Shown here: positions 45,701 through 57,059 of the stretch, piece by piece
How positions within the stretch are numbered: the first letter of the stretch is position 1
Layout of the letters: the number at the start of each line of letters is the position of its first letter
Assembly: GCA_026874595.1 (NCBI GenBank)
Contig: CM049314.1
Span: 71,874,300-71,938,299 of the forward strand
Source: Sipunculus nudus
Taxonomy: Eukaryota > Annelida > Sipuncula > Golfingiida > Sipunculidae
Direction: 5' to 3'
Length of the DNA: 64,000 bases
Position numbers and translations under genes: made by a program
Notes under the pieces: model-generated
Database searches by the model: none
What the model was told of the DNA's origin: nothing
What the model saw: the letters and a program-made list of their open reading frames with translations, nothing else

Positions 45701-46505
45701 AGGGGCCAAATCACCTTTATAACCTAAAGATAATCCCTTAGAGATTTTATTTAAAATAGGCCAGAAAACGTTGATATTACGCACACAGGCTGCTTGTTTT
45801 TGTATAATAGCAATATTTAATTATATGTTAGGGCCCGCCAAAATAAAACAAATTCAACAATGGCATCGGAAAGGCAGTCCGATAGGCAAGAGTTTTGCAA
45901 ATGGCGTTTTGCAACAAATAACCTTTTGTGCCTCCGCAAATACGCCACATACCATATTAGGTTACATTTTCTCCCTTTTGTCAACATTAAAAAAATGTTG
46001 TTGATCAACAAGTTCAAACATCCTTCACGGTGGTATAACAAGAACTTTCCAAAACCAGAATGACCTTTAGATCATTAATATATATACAGAGAAGCCAAAA
46101 AAACAACCAAAAGAAGTATGCGCTCATCGAGCAGCTACAGGTTGCTGCGGTCAAGACCTCAGCCCTGTGCGCTCCTTGAGCATGTTCTCTGAGCCAAAAG
46201 ACGCAGTGCCACGCCAAGCCAAGCAAGCAGCCCTAGGGGGGCGCCCTCTTCTCTCCTGGGTTGAAGTCCTTGTTAGAAAGCTACAGCACCCACAGCCACA
46301 AAGCCCGAAGCAACCCGCATTCCCTCAACCGATCCCAGCAGCGGAGACCCAGCCATGCCATTCGAGAGCCGAACTCGATCCTTGTGAACGACTTTACTTC
46401 GAGGACGCAAAGCCTTTTACTTGCGATTTCGGTCATTTGGACCGTTTTACCAGAGAAGCCAACAAATCACAAATTCTCTTTCCAAATGTAGTTGAATGGG
46501 CACCT
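45701..46505 (+). mobile_element. TTAA MITE (copy 2) with a 350-bp GC-rich insertion
   Basis: It is flanked by TTAA at 45697-45700 and 46506-46509. The left end AGGGGCCAAATCACC and right end GGGCACCT agree with the copy at 11190-11638. Homology to that copy is interrupted at 46089-46462 by an extra segment flanked by CAGAGAAGCCAA. Confidence 0.65.
46101..46450. other. GC-rich insertion of unknown origin, flanked by 12-bp direct repeats
   Basis: CAGAGAAGCCAA lies at 46089-46100 and again at 46451-46462, while the related MITE has a single copy (CAGAGGAAGCAA). The inserted segment is markedly more GC-rich than its host and reads open in one + frame through most of its length. A 12-bp duplication would fit retroposition, but no poly-A tail or tRNA-like head was found. 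No protein family was recognised. Confidence 0.5.
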
Positions 46506-47439
46506 TTAAGGTCCGTTTGAAAACCATATGACAGTATCTTAGTGTAATATATTTTAATATCGTCCCTGACAAGACAATTAATAATACTGTTGACTATTTG
46601 AAAACCATATTACATTATATATGACAGCGTAGTTCCCAAGATGTCTAATGTTATTCTTAAGAACGAAGGTTGGTAAATAAGTTTGATCTTGACCTTGAAT
46701 ACCCTCTCTAACCATTGGACAGCTCTGGTGTAGTTGGTGTTACCAGTACACATTCAAAATCTTATAAATCGGTCCAATATTATGATTTTGATGCGATAGT
46801 TACAATATCAAAGCAATATCTAGCCTTTTGTTATGATGGCGGACTTCTTGGATTTTTGGGGGGTCCGGGGGTTGATAAAATTTGTTACCTAACATTTTCC
46901 ATCAGCTTACACCTAAATGAAGTGAAAACAAGTGCAATCTCAATTTGGGCATTCAATTCCTACGGGATTGGGATTTTGCTACATGAGCGACTACTACCCA
47001 AATTGTCGTTTGGCATTGTCGATCCTCTGTGGCGTCATACCTCCCCTCCCGCTATGGTTGCCGCATGACAAGGTTCAGTGGCGCTGCGTTAAAAATGACT
47101 TACAAGCGTCGATAGGTTATATTATTTTATTTCATCAATAATTTTGGGGAAAATAAATTAGGCGGTCTCTCACATCTGTTGGTTCTTGCAACACTAAAGC
47201 CTGAAATTAAGTTTGTAACAAAATAAATGGAAAATCATGTGGACCATGGGTCGTGGATCGGAGTATAATACGAACCAAATATTTATAATTTTTGTAGCCT
47301 TAAACTTGCAAATTTGATATGGGGTTCCTGGCGAGGCTACCTACACCCTAAGAAAAAAATGGTTACATGTAGAACCTTTAAGGGTTCTTCAGAATGGAGC
47401 CAGTGGGGAACCCATATATATAAGCTACTTTCTTTTTTT

Positions 47440-47598
47440 TGCAAGGACAATAGCTGAAAAAAATCATTTTTTCTAGCTAAATTTTATCCTGGATATATGA
47501 TAATTTTTTCCAGATGAAATTAATACTCTTTTTTAAGGATTTTCTTTAGTTGTAAAGATTCACTTGTGAGTACTGAACAAAAAGCATTACCATATGTG

Positions 47599-47657
<59 letters not shown>

Positions 47658-48500
47658 ACAATTGTGATACAGAATTTGTGAACACCTCATACAGCTAGCC
47701 GTTTTCTCAACAATAATATCTATAAAATCAATTTTCTTTGAATCGTTAAGCGCAGTCTTGATCAATGTTGCCCCATGCAGAGTGCCCTGTATTTTTTTCG
47801 GTTTGACAGCCGAGGTGCCTCAAGAATACATTTCTGACGTCTATGGCTTCTTCGGTTACGAATCAATACATATATTCATATTGTGCAGATTATAGCTTTT
47901 AAAGTTATTCAAACAACATATAGAGGCATACGTTCCTTTTCACATCTTTTGATAGGTTCGGTAACATGCGATTGAAAGTAAGATCAAATAAGACATACCT
48001 GAAGCACCAGTGCCAGGCACCAAACGCGTTGTGATTATCAAGCTGTGTAATCCTTTGATGTATACGTGTCTTGTGGTCTCTAATGTTATCCCACACTACT
48101 TCAAGAGGCTTTTTTTCGTACAAGATTGAGATGACATTAAGACATCAAGAAGTTAACTATCAGCACCTTGAGACTAAACACGCGATGGACTGGACATGGA
48201 CGCTATTATTATAGCTCACCTGACAGAATGTTATTTGAGCTGTAGCGATGTTTCTTTGTTCGTCAGCAATCCAATTATGGAACGCCCTATCATCTATAGA
48301 AGTCAGTTCTTACTTTACACCCATTTGGGTCCTTGACAAATCACGTAATGCACCTTCTCCCCTTATTTGCTTTAAAGACATTCAACGATTACAAGGGTAA
48401 TTGCAAGGACCATGGCTGAAAAATCATATTTCTAGCTCAATTTTATCCTACAAATATGATACATTCTTCCAGATGAAATAAAAACACAGAGTGAAATTAA
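47440..48500. repeat. Repeat pair of about 105 bp
   Basis: 47440-47545 and 48398-48500 share 'tgcaaggac.atggctgaaa', 'tttctagct.aattttatcc' and 'cttccagatgaaat'. The class is unknown. Confidence 0.55.
47602..47655. repeat. (TA)n microsatellite
   Basis: Pure TA run of about 54 bp. Confidence 0.95.
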
Positions 48501-48671
48501 GCAAGTTTCCTGATCTGCAAACAATGAAAAACAAAATAGGTGTCCTACCACCAGTTGCTCATCGGCTTTTTTTATAATCTTGAAAATGTCGGCGGGTCGT
48601 CACAGGAAACGTAGTTAATTAAAACAATAATATTATAAACATAATTTACAATATATCAACACATAGATTAC

Positions 48672-48927
48672 TGTTGTATCTTAAATTGAAATATCTATTC
48701 ATTTATGTGAGTCGAAATTACTTTAGGTCCTGGTTACTGTAATGTGGCGACATATGGCATATTGTTAAGGTACTAAATGGAGTGAAATTAACTGTGCAAC
48801 ACTTCTGATGACGTCATGTAAAATTATTGGAATAAAGTGTCTTTGGCCATATTGTCTCCTCCTGTCAACATGGGTCTGTCTGTCTCCTTCATTTAAATCT
48901 GCTTCCATCCTGGGAAAGAAAACAATA
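48672..48927 (+). repeat. 5' LTR
   Basis: Starts TGTTGTATCTTAAATTG and ends GAAAACAATA. It contains a perfect TGACGTCA at 48809-48816 and AATAAA at 48831-48836. It aligns over its full length with 53361-53616. Confidence 0.9.
48809..48816. promoter_or_regulatory. CRE/ATF-type palindrome TGACGTCA in the LTR
   Basis: It is identical in the 3' LTR at 53498-53505 although the LTRs have diverged by about 10%. TGACGTCA is the consensus for CREB/ATF factors. Use as a promoter element is inference. Confidence 0.45.
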
Positions 48928-48929
48928 AA

Positions 48930-48948
48930 TGGCGAACATCAGGGATTG
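48930..48948 (+). other. Putative primer-binding site
   Basis: TGGCGAACATCAGGGATTG begins two bases after the 5' LTR. A TGG start is expected because tRNAs end in CCA. The tRNA partner is not identified. Confidence 0.5.
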
Positions 48949-49330
48949 AGTCACAGAGGTGGACATTCAGAGAAAAACTGTTTTTGTTGTAGTTCAACTA
49001 ATCACTTAGCCAGTGACCTGCATGTAAAGCTTGTCAAGCCAGTTGCTTTAGGTGTATTAAGAAAAGACATTTCCAGTCCCAGTTTTACCAAAATCACAGA
49101 GGTACAGGGCATCACCAGAAAAATCATGATCAGAACGGTTTCTATGGTAACCTACGGTCTGAGCGTTCTCAAGGGCCAGGATTGTACCAAGACCCAGCGG
49201 CTATGAAAGGCGAGGACCAGTGAATAACTATGACAACCCCCGGACCCCGGTCAGCGCGTTACCAAGGAAACCAGGCGTCAGGACGTTACCATGGCGACAG
49301 GAAACGCAGTATTAGAACAACAAGGGGCCA
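48936..49330 (+). pseudogene. Gag remnant with a broken zinc knuckle
   Basis: The frame at 48976-49020 reads N-C-F-C-C-S-S-T-N-H-L-A-S-D. This is the C-x2-C-x4-H part of a CCHC nucleocapsid knuckle. The last Cys is lost in this frame because an extra base shifts the TGC (about 49021). The N-terminal capsid part is missing, so gag is mostly deleted. A downstream Arg/Gln-rich section (49200-49330) is out of frame. Confidence 0.6.
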
Positions 49331-49336
49331 CAGAGG

Positions 49337-49603
49337 GTGAGACAAATAACTGAAAAGTGGGTTGATACAGATAATGATGAAGATACCGCATTCGTTTTAA
49401 GTACAAATGTGAGTTATTTAAAATTTGCAGTTTTTGTGGACCTTTCTTTTGATGAACAATTCTTTAAATTGCTGGAAGATAAAGGGAGTCCAAGGACTCT
49501 TCTTACAGAAAGTGACTATATGAAACATTTTGAAGGGTATACATTGTTACCACCTATGGCAAAATTGAGGTCCTTTTCAAGGACACATGGATCTCTCGCT
49601 TAG
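49337..49603 (+). pseudogene. Protease-to-RT linker region remnant
   Basis: An open frame with F-E-G-Y-T-L-L-P-P-M and flanking Asp/Glu-rich sequence occupies the place of protease. No clear D-S/T-G active site is visible. It is identified mainly by position. Confidence 0.35.
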
Positions 49604-49975
49604 TTGTAGCCTGGAAGAAGTCTGGAAATATCAGGTTATGTGTTCAATTTAGGGAGGTAAATAAAGCCATTATTCCCAGTAAGTTCCCACTTCCAACTGT
49701 TGATGAACTGTTAGAAGAGCTGCGTGTGGAAAAACCTTTTGCAAAGTTAGATATTGCAGCAGCGTATGATCACGTATCCCTGCATGAGACCATTCCTCAC
49801 ACGATGGAGTGTTTCGATTTACCAGGGTCTGTTTCGGGCTTGCATCAGCACCATCAGCCTTCCAACATATGATGAGTGTCATCCTTAGTGGGATAAAAGG
49901 AGTACAGTATTACCTTGATGACCTGATTATTTACGGACGACCGAAGCAGAATATCAGTACAACCTAGAAGCCGTT
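49604..49975 (+). pseudogene. Reverse transcriptase remnant
   Basis: Conserved blocks appear in shifting frames. They are V-V-A-W-K-K-S-G-N-I-R-L-C-V, then K-F-P-L-P-T-V-D-E-L-L-E-E-L, then F-A-K-L-D-I-A-A-A-Y-D, F-G-L-A-S-A-P-S-A-F, and the catalytic box Y-Y-L-D-D-L-I-I-Y-G near 49909-49938. The Asp usual after L-C-V is Gln here. At least one frameshift separates the N-terminal blocks from the Y-x-D-D box. Confidence 0.85.
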
Positions 49976-50297
49976 CTCAGCTAACTGCGTCGGACAGGTC
50001 TCAAGCTCACTGAAAAATGTCAGTTTGATATGAAGTCTGGTTTGTCTGATTACATCTGAAGGTATACAACCTTTACCATCACAGGCTAAAGCAGTCTTAG
50101 GAGCACCAGCCCCTCATGATAGAGCCACACTTCATTCCTTTTTTTGACTGGTGGGATATTATTACAAGTTCTGTCCTGATTATGCCACCATGGTGGAACC
50201 AATGCGTGCATTACTGAGGGGGGATGAACCGTTTTAATGGACTGAAGAGGCACAGGTCAGTTTTGATAGGGTTAAAACCATCATCGGTAATGATACA

Positions 50298-50655
50298 GTG
50301 GTTACAACGGATGCTAGCGGTTATGGTATTTCAGGGGTACTCAGTCAGTATAAAGATGGGCAGGAATACATATTTGCATGTGCATCAAAAACCTTGTCAG
50401 AAAAGGAGCGCAAGTACTCTGTAAAGGAACGAGAGGCATTAGCTTGTGTGTTGGCATGTGAACTCTGGTTTACTTATTTATGGGGACGACAGTTCATACT
50501 TCGTACTTACCATCGTGCATTGACAACATTGTCAACCAGTAAGGGAACGGGTAGACAACCGATGATAATAGCACGGTGGAACGCTAGGCTGTTACAGTTT
50601 AACTACACATTGAGTATCGTCCAGGAAGCCCTCGCGGACTGAAGGTAGCTGATTG
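50298..50655 (+). pseudogene. RNase H remnant with a mutated catalytic Asp
   Basis: It reads T-D-A-S-G-Y-G-I-S-G-V-L (first catalytic Asp present), then K-Y-S-V-K-E-R-E-A-L-A (Glu present). Where family members have R-T-D-H it has R-T-Y-H-R-A-L near 50501-50520, so the third catalytic Asp is Tyr. A frameshift near 50640 separates it from the next domain, whose start V-A-D-C-L-S-R-L-P is the usual end of RNase H. Confidence 0.85.
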
Positions 50656-51975
50656 TTTGTCTAGATTGCCAATAGATCAGTTAGATAGCTCAAGTGACCA
50701 TGATGATGAGGTTATATTACAGCTGGTAGCACAGGTTACAGATAGTTTTGTGTCACTGCCAGAATTACAACTGGCTACAGCCGAGGACAAGGTCATCGAT
50801 ACCATTATTGAGTACATACAGTGCGAATGGCCTCTTAAAGTTGACGGGAAATATAAGGTATACTACAAGATAAGAGAAGAGCTCACTTTAGTAAAAGGAG
50901 TCTTGATGAGAGTCGCATCAGCTAGTTTGACAGGGAAGCTAATCAGGATTACGCACGAAGTTCACCAGGGCATGTTGGGGACTAAACAATGACTGAGAGA
51001 GTTTTATTGGTGGCAGTCAATGGATAGACATGTAGAGACCGAGATACAAGAGTGCACAGTATGTCAAGTTGATGATAAGTCAGCAAGGACCTAAACAGCA
51101 CCAATGACACCAGTGGAACTTCCAACGGAGCAATTGGAAAAATTGGCAATAGTCATAGTTGGACCTATGGAAGCATTACCATCAGATTGTAGGCTTGCTG
51201 TGACATTGATAGATGTATATAGTAAATGGCCTGAAGTAGCTCTTTGTTATAAGGTTACATCATAGAGAGTTACCAAAAATTTCTCCATGTAGTGTTTGCT
51301 AGAGAAGGTTAACCTTCGGAAATTATCACTGACCATGGCAAACAGTTTAGTTCTACTGTCATGGAACAGTTCCTTTCATACTATAATATCAAGCATATTT
51401 TCCCAGCTATATTCCATCCAGAAGCAAATGGGAATATCGAGAGGTTTCATTGGGTGCTCAAAAGCAACATCCCACTGGCTAAAGTACAGAAGAAAGAATT
51501 AAAGGAATACACTCGAGATTTTCTGAGGATATATCGGAGTACTCCACACAACACAACCGGCGTATCACCATCAAAACTACTACACAGTCGAAAGATGAGG
51601 GCAGGATTGAGCATCAAAGAGATAAGCAAGGAAGGGGGCGACTTTTCACCAGAGACAATAAGAGAAAGAGTGAGAGACAAACAGGCAAAGAGCAAACAGT
51701 ACACGGACCAGAAGAAAGGTGCTAACTGGGCTCGGTTACAGGAAAGAGATTTGGTGAGAGTTAAAATTCCAAAAATTGTTAGGAAAGGAGACAGGAGATA
51801 TACAAGTCTAATTAGGATTACTAAACAAAAAGGACCAGCATCATTTCAAACAGAAGATGGTCGGGTATGGAACCAGAAACACTTGGCTTATTTCCCAGAT
51901 ACTCAGATGGAAGTAAATAAACCAATAGATGATCGAGTTTCAACCAGATACACAGGATCAACAAATTGTAAGTGA
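50645..51975 (+). pseudogene. Integrase remnant
   Basis: The zinc-binding HHCC domain spans about 50955-51065 (H-E-V-H, then C-T-V-C), broken by a TGA at 50990-50992. The core follows: V-T-L-I-D-V-Y-S-K-W-P (first Asp, about 51205-51235), T-D-H-G-K-Q-F-S (second Asp, about 51325) and N-G-N-I-E-R-F (Glu, about 51428-51450). Frame breaks lie between them. The C-terminal 204-codon frame (51361-51975) is the longest intact piece. It ends in an SH3-like region, with Q-E-R-D-L-V-R-V-K and the P-A-S-F-Q-T-E-D-G step. Confidence 0.85.
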
Positions 51976-53344
51976 AGAAGTTACTGAGGGGTCAGAACAA
52001 GGGGAGATGGACAAACGGGAGACCGAAACACCAGAAGCAACAGACCAGACAAACACAAACACAGGGAGACCAGTGAGCGAAAAAAGTAAATCCAGTACGG
52101 CAGAAGGACTATATTATGTTTTAATGGGCTTTAGTAAGAGGGAGCTAGTCAGAAATAGTTTATTTTATATGGAATAGATAAAGGAAGAATATATAAGAGT
52201 TAAAGAGTAATAGAATGAGAACAGATCAGAATTAAGAGTATTAGAAGAGAACAGATTTGGTAATAGGAATGCAAAGAATGTTTTTTAGTTAATTTTATTT
52301 ATATGAATATAAAAAAGTTAGGTTGAGTATTATAATTGTGTTAAAAAAAAGAAAAAAGTTATTCTCAAATAGTTGGGCAGATTTGTTTAGTAATGTTGCT
52401 TATTTTCTAGATGGGTAAAAGAAAAATATAATAATAGCGCAGCTTTGTATGAGGTTGCTTTGAAGGCCTATTGCATTGAGGACAGTTGGAAACACTTACA
52501 CCTGAACATGTTTGTAATTGTGCATATATGTGGGGTAGAACTTGCTTGGTATATTCCTGCAATTTGAAAAAAAGTGATATGATGTTGATTTTTTATATGA
52601 CTATGAGGAAAAGAAAGCTGGGCAGTGGAAAATGAGGGACACAAATATTTGTGCATATTAGAGTATGGGGTATATTGAACAAAAAGAATCCTGTAATAAT
52701 GATGTACACTGTAATACTTGTGCATTTTATAGTATGATGTAAATTAAAAAAAAAATGTGATAATGATGGACACTGTCATATTTGTATATTTTGTATGATG
52801 TATTGTGTCAACATATTTGTCATTGGTCAAAATATAAACGTACCGAGAATGTTAACATAGGTTTAAAAGGATGAGGAGGAAAAACGAAGCCACATCGGCT
52901 AGGGGAAAAAAAGAATTTCCAAGACAAAGGTATAATAGTATATAGATCATTTGAAAAGGTGAAAGAGGAAGATAGAATGATGGATTAAGATTTAAGATCC
53001 AGCTTAATTGAGAAATGCGATATAAGGGACGGAAATAAATTACTTTACAGAACATGGTGTAATTTTTTACACGTGTATTCAGGGAGAATAGTGAAATTGA
53101 ACAATAGTTAAAACCAATAATTTTGAATCTTTGTGATGTCAAGTGAATGTGGTTTTTAAATATTTATAAAGTGTATGTGGACGTGAATTTAAATGTTATT
53201 ATTATGGTCAAGAAACAATTGCAGAATACAATGCTTGTAGAGAGCTGATTTTATAGCCTGACATTGAAATAAGAATTATCCTTACAGTCCGGCGATTTTA
53301 GATATTTATAAAGTATTGTAATAGTGGGGTAATAAGATTTTTTA
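51976..53344 (+). other. 3' non-coding region of the LTR retrotransposon
   Basis: A Glu/Thr-rich frame at 51929-52177 overlaps the end of pol and may be its eroded tail. The rest is AT-rich with no recognised frame. Confidence 0.5.
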
Positions 53345-53354
53345 AAATAAGAGG
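53345..53354 (+). other. Polypurine tract
   Basis: AATAAGAGGG just upstream of the 3' LTR, where plus-strand priming is expected. Confidence 0.5.
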
Positions 53355-53360
53355 GATATA

Positions 53361-53616
53361 TGATGTATTTTAAATTGTAATATCTATACATTTATGTTAG
53401 TGGAAATTACTTTAAGTCCAGGTTACTGTAATGTGGCGACATCTGGCATATTGTGAAGGTACTAAATAGAATGAAATAAACTGTGCAACACTTCTGATGA
53501 CGTCATGGAAAATTACTTGAATAAAGTGTCTTTGGCCATATTGACTCCTCCTATCAACATGGGTTTGGCTGTCTCCTCCATTTAAATCTGCTTTCATACT
53601 TGGAAAGAATACAATA
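53361..53616 (+). repeat. 3' LTR
   Basis: Starts TGATGTATTTTAAATTG and ends GAATACAATA. Followed by the target duplication ATTAC (53617-53621). Confidence 0.9.
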
Positions 53617-53621
53617 ATTAC

Positions 53622-54262
53622 GTACTTTTACCTTATTATCTTATTTACCTTAAATAGATTACCTTTACCTCATGTGTATAACCCTTATAATTTGATACCT
53701 TCTTATTTATAATTAGGTGCATGGTTAATACAGACCAAAATAGTGGGTTTATGTTTACATTGGGATACAAATTTCTTTGGGCATTCTTAATACTTGTTAT
53801 AATTTAGAAATATAATGACTTACTATAGTCACATGCCAACCCACTTTCTTTTTTGCACTTTTGCTAGCCAGACCGACATACCTTGTATCTAGAATGGAAA
53901 AGAATGGAAAGCGAATTTTAATCTACACTTGATAAAAATAGTCAATGCAACACAAGGCTGTTTAGAGGACGCCTTCAGGGTGTGTGTAGTCGAATAGATG
54001 GGTGACCTCGGTATACGCTTGGTAAATATTAGTAAATACAACATCAGGTTAATTAGAGAGCACATTCAGTAAATGTGTAATTAAGAGTGACCAGCATTGA
54101 TAGTGGCCGTTTTGTTCCTCTGGCCCATTTGTTGAAAACACCAGTTCAGCAGTTTACTATAGCATTTACTGGTTATACTCATGGACTTGGCGATACAATG
54201 TGTTCCCACGCCCTTTGTAAAATAAATGACTTAATTGTCGGACAATTTCAATAAAGGGCTAA
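53622..54262. other. Spacer, nothing recognised
   Basis: AT-rich flank of the retrotransposon. Confidence 0.35.
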
Positions 54263-54267
54263 GGATA

Positions 54268-54474
54268 TTACCGGGAACACTACAGGACAGAGTATTACCG
54301 TGAACACTACAGGACAGGGTGTTACCGTGAACACCACAGGATAGGGTATTACCGTGATCACTAGGGTATTACCGGGAACACTACAGGACAGAGTATTACC
54401 GTAAACACTACAGGACAGGGTATTACCGTGAACACTACAGGATAGGGTATTACCTTGAACACTACAGGATGTTA
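54268..54474 (+). repeat. Minisatellite, 27-bp unit, about 7-8 copies
   Basis: The unit is ATTACCGTGAACACTACAGG followed by ACAGGGT, with small variants (CGGGAAC, GATAGGG). One copy is shortened near 54355-54370. The minus-strand open frame over it is a by-product. Confidence 0.9.
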
Positions 54475-55640
54475 AGAATATGTTTTTATAGTCGTCTGGC
54501 TTGTTCAGTTTCAATCACTGAAGCCAAATTCTGATTTTTTTTGCAGTTTTTTTAAAGCAGCCACTTAAATTCTAAAATGTTTGAACTGTTTTTAGTTCTT
54601 CATGACCGGTGTTACCATGATCTGGTATTCCTCATAATTTCGGTCATAATGAGCGAGATCTAGATAGGCGTGCGGTTCCTGGACGTGGTTCTAATTGGCG
54701 TGGTCTGTGCGGGCGTGCCGGTTTATACAGAGCGTGCCTGGTGCGGCTAAGCATGGTCTACATGGACGCAGCGTCTCATATGAAGCTTGAATATTACATA
54801 TTCCCTTAATTTTGTTAATTTTGACTATTAGGTTGACGATAAGCGCGTATATCGTGACCGGCGCGCGAATGCATGCACGGTATATATATACACAGTAACA
54901 ACGCTCCCGGGTTTGGACGCCAAAATGGACTTTGTTAACCATGTTACCTGGAAAAGTACGTCATAGGAGGGAAACCTGCTCACTCGGAAGCAAAAACGTG
55001 CGACCAATTAATTAGCCGCACAGTATAACACTGTTTAAACAGCTGCACGGACTTGTCTTCACAAACATTTGCAATATTATACATATATATTGCACTTTTC
55101 AAGCAAATATTTATATTTATCATCAGACACGCTCATGATTTTATAGAGGAAGGTCAGCGTCGTAGGCGATATGCCAGAAATTCTTTTACTTAGAAGTTCT
55201 CGATTCCGTTCCTTTGAGACTCATCTCGATATGTCACATGTTGTTCAGGCGCGCCCACAGAGACGTACATAGCTCAATCAGACGTGGGACATTGTATGAT
55301 TTGTTTTAACAAGAATTTATTCACAAAAAAATTCTATATACACGAAAACATACAAAAGCAACAAAACAGGTAATGAGGTTACATTACATTAAACGCTTCC
55401 TACACAAAACATGCCTAACACAAAAGACTTGCATCGACTAACCCAACAAACAGTTTCGCTTTTGCAGCCTGTTTGCACTCGTTACTTTAGTGATGGAAAC
55501 TCGTTTAAGAAATTTCCACATTTTTCTAAATGTAAATATATATTTTTTTTTGTTTTTACCTGCAATATTTCTTTCAATATGATATACCGGTTCTAAATAC
55601 CTAGACAGTTCTGTAAAATCTGGCAACTGACCTTTACAAC
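54475..55640. other. Spacer, nothing recognised
   Basis: It holds a GC-richer part at about 54660-54770 with repeated GGCGTG words. No gene or element was identified. Confidence 0.35.
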
Positions 55641-55642
55641 TA

Positions 55643-56933
55643 CAGTGAAACCTGTCTAAAGCGGACAGTCAAGGGACTTAATCACTTGTCCCTAATAGTG
55701 AGGTGTCCTTATTAGGCAATTTGACCTTGGTTGATAACTGAGGGATTATAAATAAAGACAACGAACGGCTGCAAGAACGTGTTTAATGTATTATATCAGA
55801 TTTCATGTATATGTACAACATATTCATGTACACATCATGCATTCAATATCCATATACAAACTGTGATTATTTTTACTTATCTCAAGTAGTGAACAATATA
55901 AGGAGAAAAGTCTATGAAGACATCCGTAAAAACAATGTACATATACTCGCGTACGCTCTTTTTCGCTGATTCACTCAGTCGAATATGCTTGACTTTCTCA
56001 GAAAGCATAAGCTCCCGTCCAGGAGTACGTGTAGTGCCATCTGGGTGAATGCCTAAAACTCTCCTTGTTCAGCTGTCCAAATGCGATAATCTCAAAGATA
56101 ATGACGACGTTGATAATGCGAAGATTGTAATGGTTACGAACCTGGGAACATTTTTTATAGGTGAATGTAGCTTTAGCCTAAAATAAACTTTCTTTGATGA
56201 TAGATTTTTGGTTTGATTTGCTTTAATGTTGAAGGTGCCCGAGATTAAAACGAACCCCGAGGAGCTTGTGCACGGCGGCACGGTACAGAGAGCTGCGAAG
56301 CGAGCAGATGTTTGACTCGGAGCAGATCAGTTTGAGATATACTGAGCAAAACCGATAAATTATTATCAAACAGCCTGCTATAACAAAGTGGCTAATTTTA
56401 CAGTTAGATATTGCGTGGTGAGATCAGGGACGCATGGGAAATAGCCGTTTAATCAATTTTATGACACTGCGGTCGAGCGAAAAATATGCAGCTTCGCAAC
56501 GTGTGAATGATCAACCGTGAAATGATGTGACACGATGTTTACCGCTTCATATTTGCTGTGTTTAACTTAGGAGCACATCACACCGTGACATGAGCACGGA
56601 CAAGCATTAAGGTAACAACTTGGGACTGCATAATCCTTTCTGTTCCAGTCCCGGGAACAGCAACAGTACCGGTGGTCTTTGATGTTGCCCGGGGCGAGTG
56701 ATCAGTGTCCGCCGGAGGTGGCGTATCGTGTCCGCGTTTGTCAGGTTCATTTACTCTTAGAATGTTGGTTTGACTTGAAATCTGCTGTCCGTTGTCCGCA
56801 GTAGTGGGGTGTCCGCCTTACAGAGGTTCCGCTTATACATAACATATAGGGAATTTAGAAGGGACTTAACCATCTTGTCAGTTAGAGCCAGTTGTCCGCC
56901 TAAGTGAGGTGTCCGTTTGACAAGTTTTCACTG
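55643..56933. mobile_element. pogo/Tigger-like (Tc1/mariner) non-autonomous element, 1,291 bp
   Basis: The left end CAGTGAAACCTGTCTAAAGC and right end TTGACAAGTTTTCACTG are inverted, and both are flanked by TA (55641-55642, 56934-56935). Subterminal GGTGTCC words recur on both sides (near 55704 and 56907). CAGTGAAACCT-type ends with a TA target are typical of pogo/Tigger relatives. No DDE transposase frame was found inside. Confidence 0.75.
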
Positions 56934-57059
56934 TATATCTTTTAACAGTTAGAATAATAGTGTTTGCCCTTTGTGAAACGTAATCATTAAAAATAGCCTG
57001 CTTCAATCATAATTCGTTCACTTGTGGCACGGTTTCCTCCAACAAATTATTTTTAATTT

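Larger units (their letters stand above)
46510..48666. other. Stretch without a recognised gene
   Basis: It holds a (TA)n run at 47602-47655 and a 105-bp repeat pair (see 47440 and 48398). A decayed left-end-like motif 'tagctcacctgacagaatgt' near 48213 recalls the pearl-like elements. A 60-codon minus-strand frame at 47997-48117 ends at a perfect donor (CAG then GTATGT), but no acceptor or start was found. Confidence 0.35.
48672..53616 (+). mobile_element. Complete but decayed Ty3/gypsy LTR retrotransposon, 4,945 bp
   Basis: Two 256-bp LTRs enclose gag, reverse transcriptase, RNase H and integrase regions in the order typical of Ty3/gypsy elements. The 5-bp target duplication ATTAC lies at 48667-48671 and 53617-53621. 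A primer-binding-like TGGCGAAC starts at 48930, and a purine tract (AAAATAAGAGGG) precedes the 3' LTR. The LTRs differ at 25 of 256 positions with no gaps, so the insertion is old. Frameshifts and stops break every coding region. About 1.2 kb of non-coding sequence lies between integrase and the 3' LTR; no envelope gene was seen. Confidence 0.9.

Noticed and set aside
46167-46520. 117-codon open frame
   Set aside because: It spans the border between the GC-rich insertion and the MITE, so it is chimeric. The insertion itself is reported instead.
47997-48117. Minus-strand frame W-D-N-I-R-D-H-K-T-R ending at a perfect splice donor (CAG then GTATGT)
   Set aside because: No start codon or acceptor opens the frame (a stop lies just upstream with no AG between) and no family was recognised, so it is not called as an exon.
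54268-54474. Possible CRISPR-like array
   Set aside because: The units are contiguous without spacers and the genome is eukaryotic.
54248-54514. Repetitive Cys/Ser-Val open frame on the minus strand
   Set aside because: It is the 27-bp minisatellite read in frame; the unit is a multiple of three, so no stop arises.
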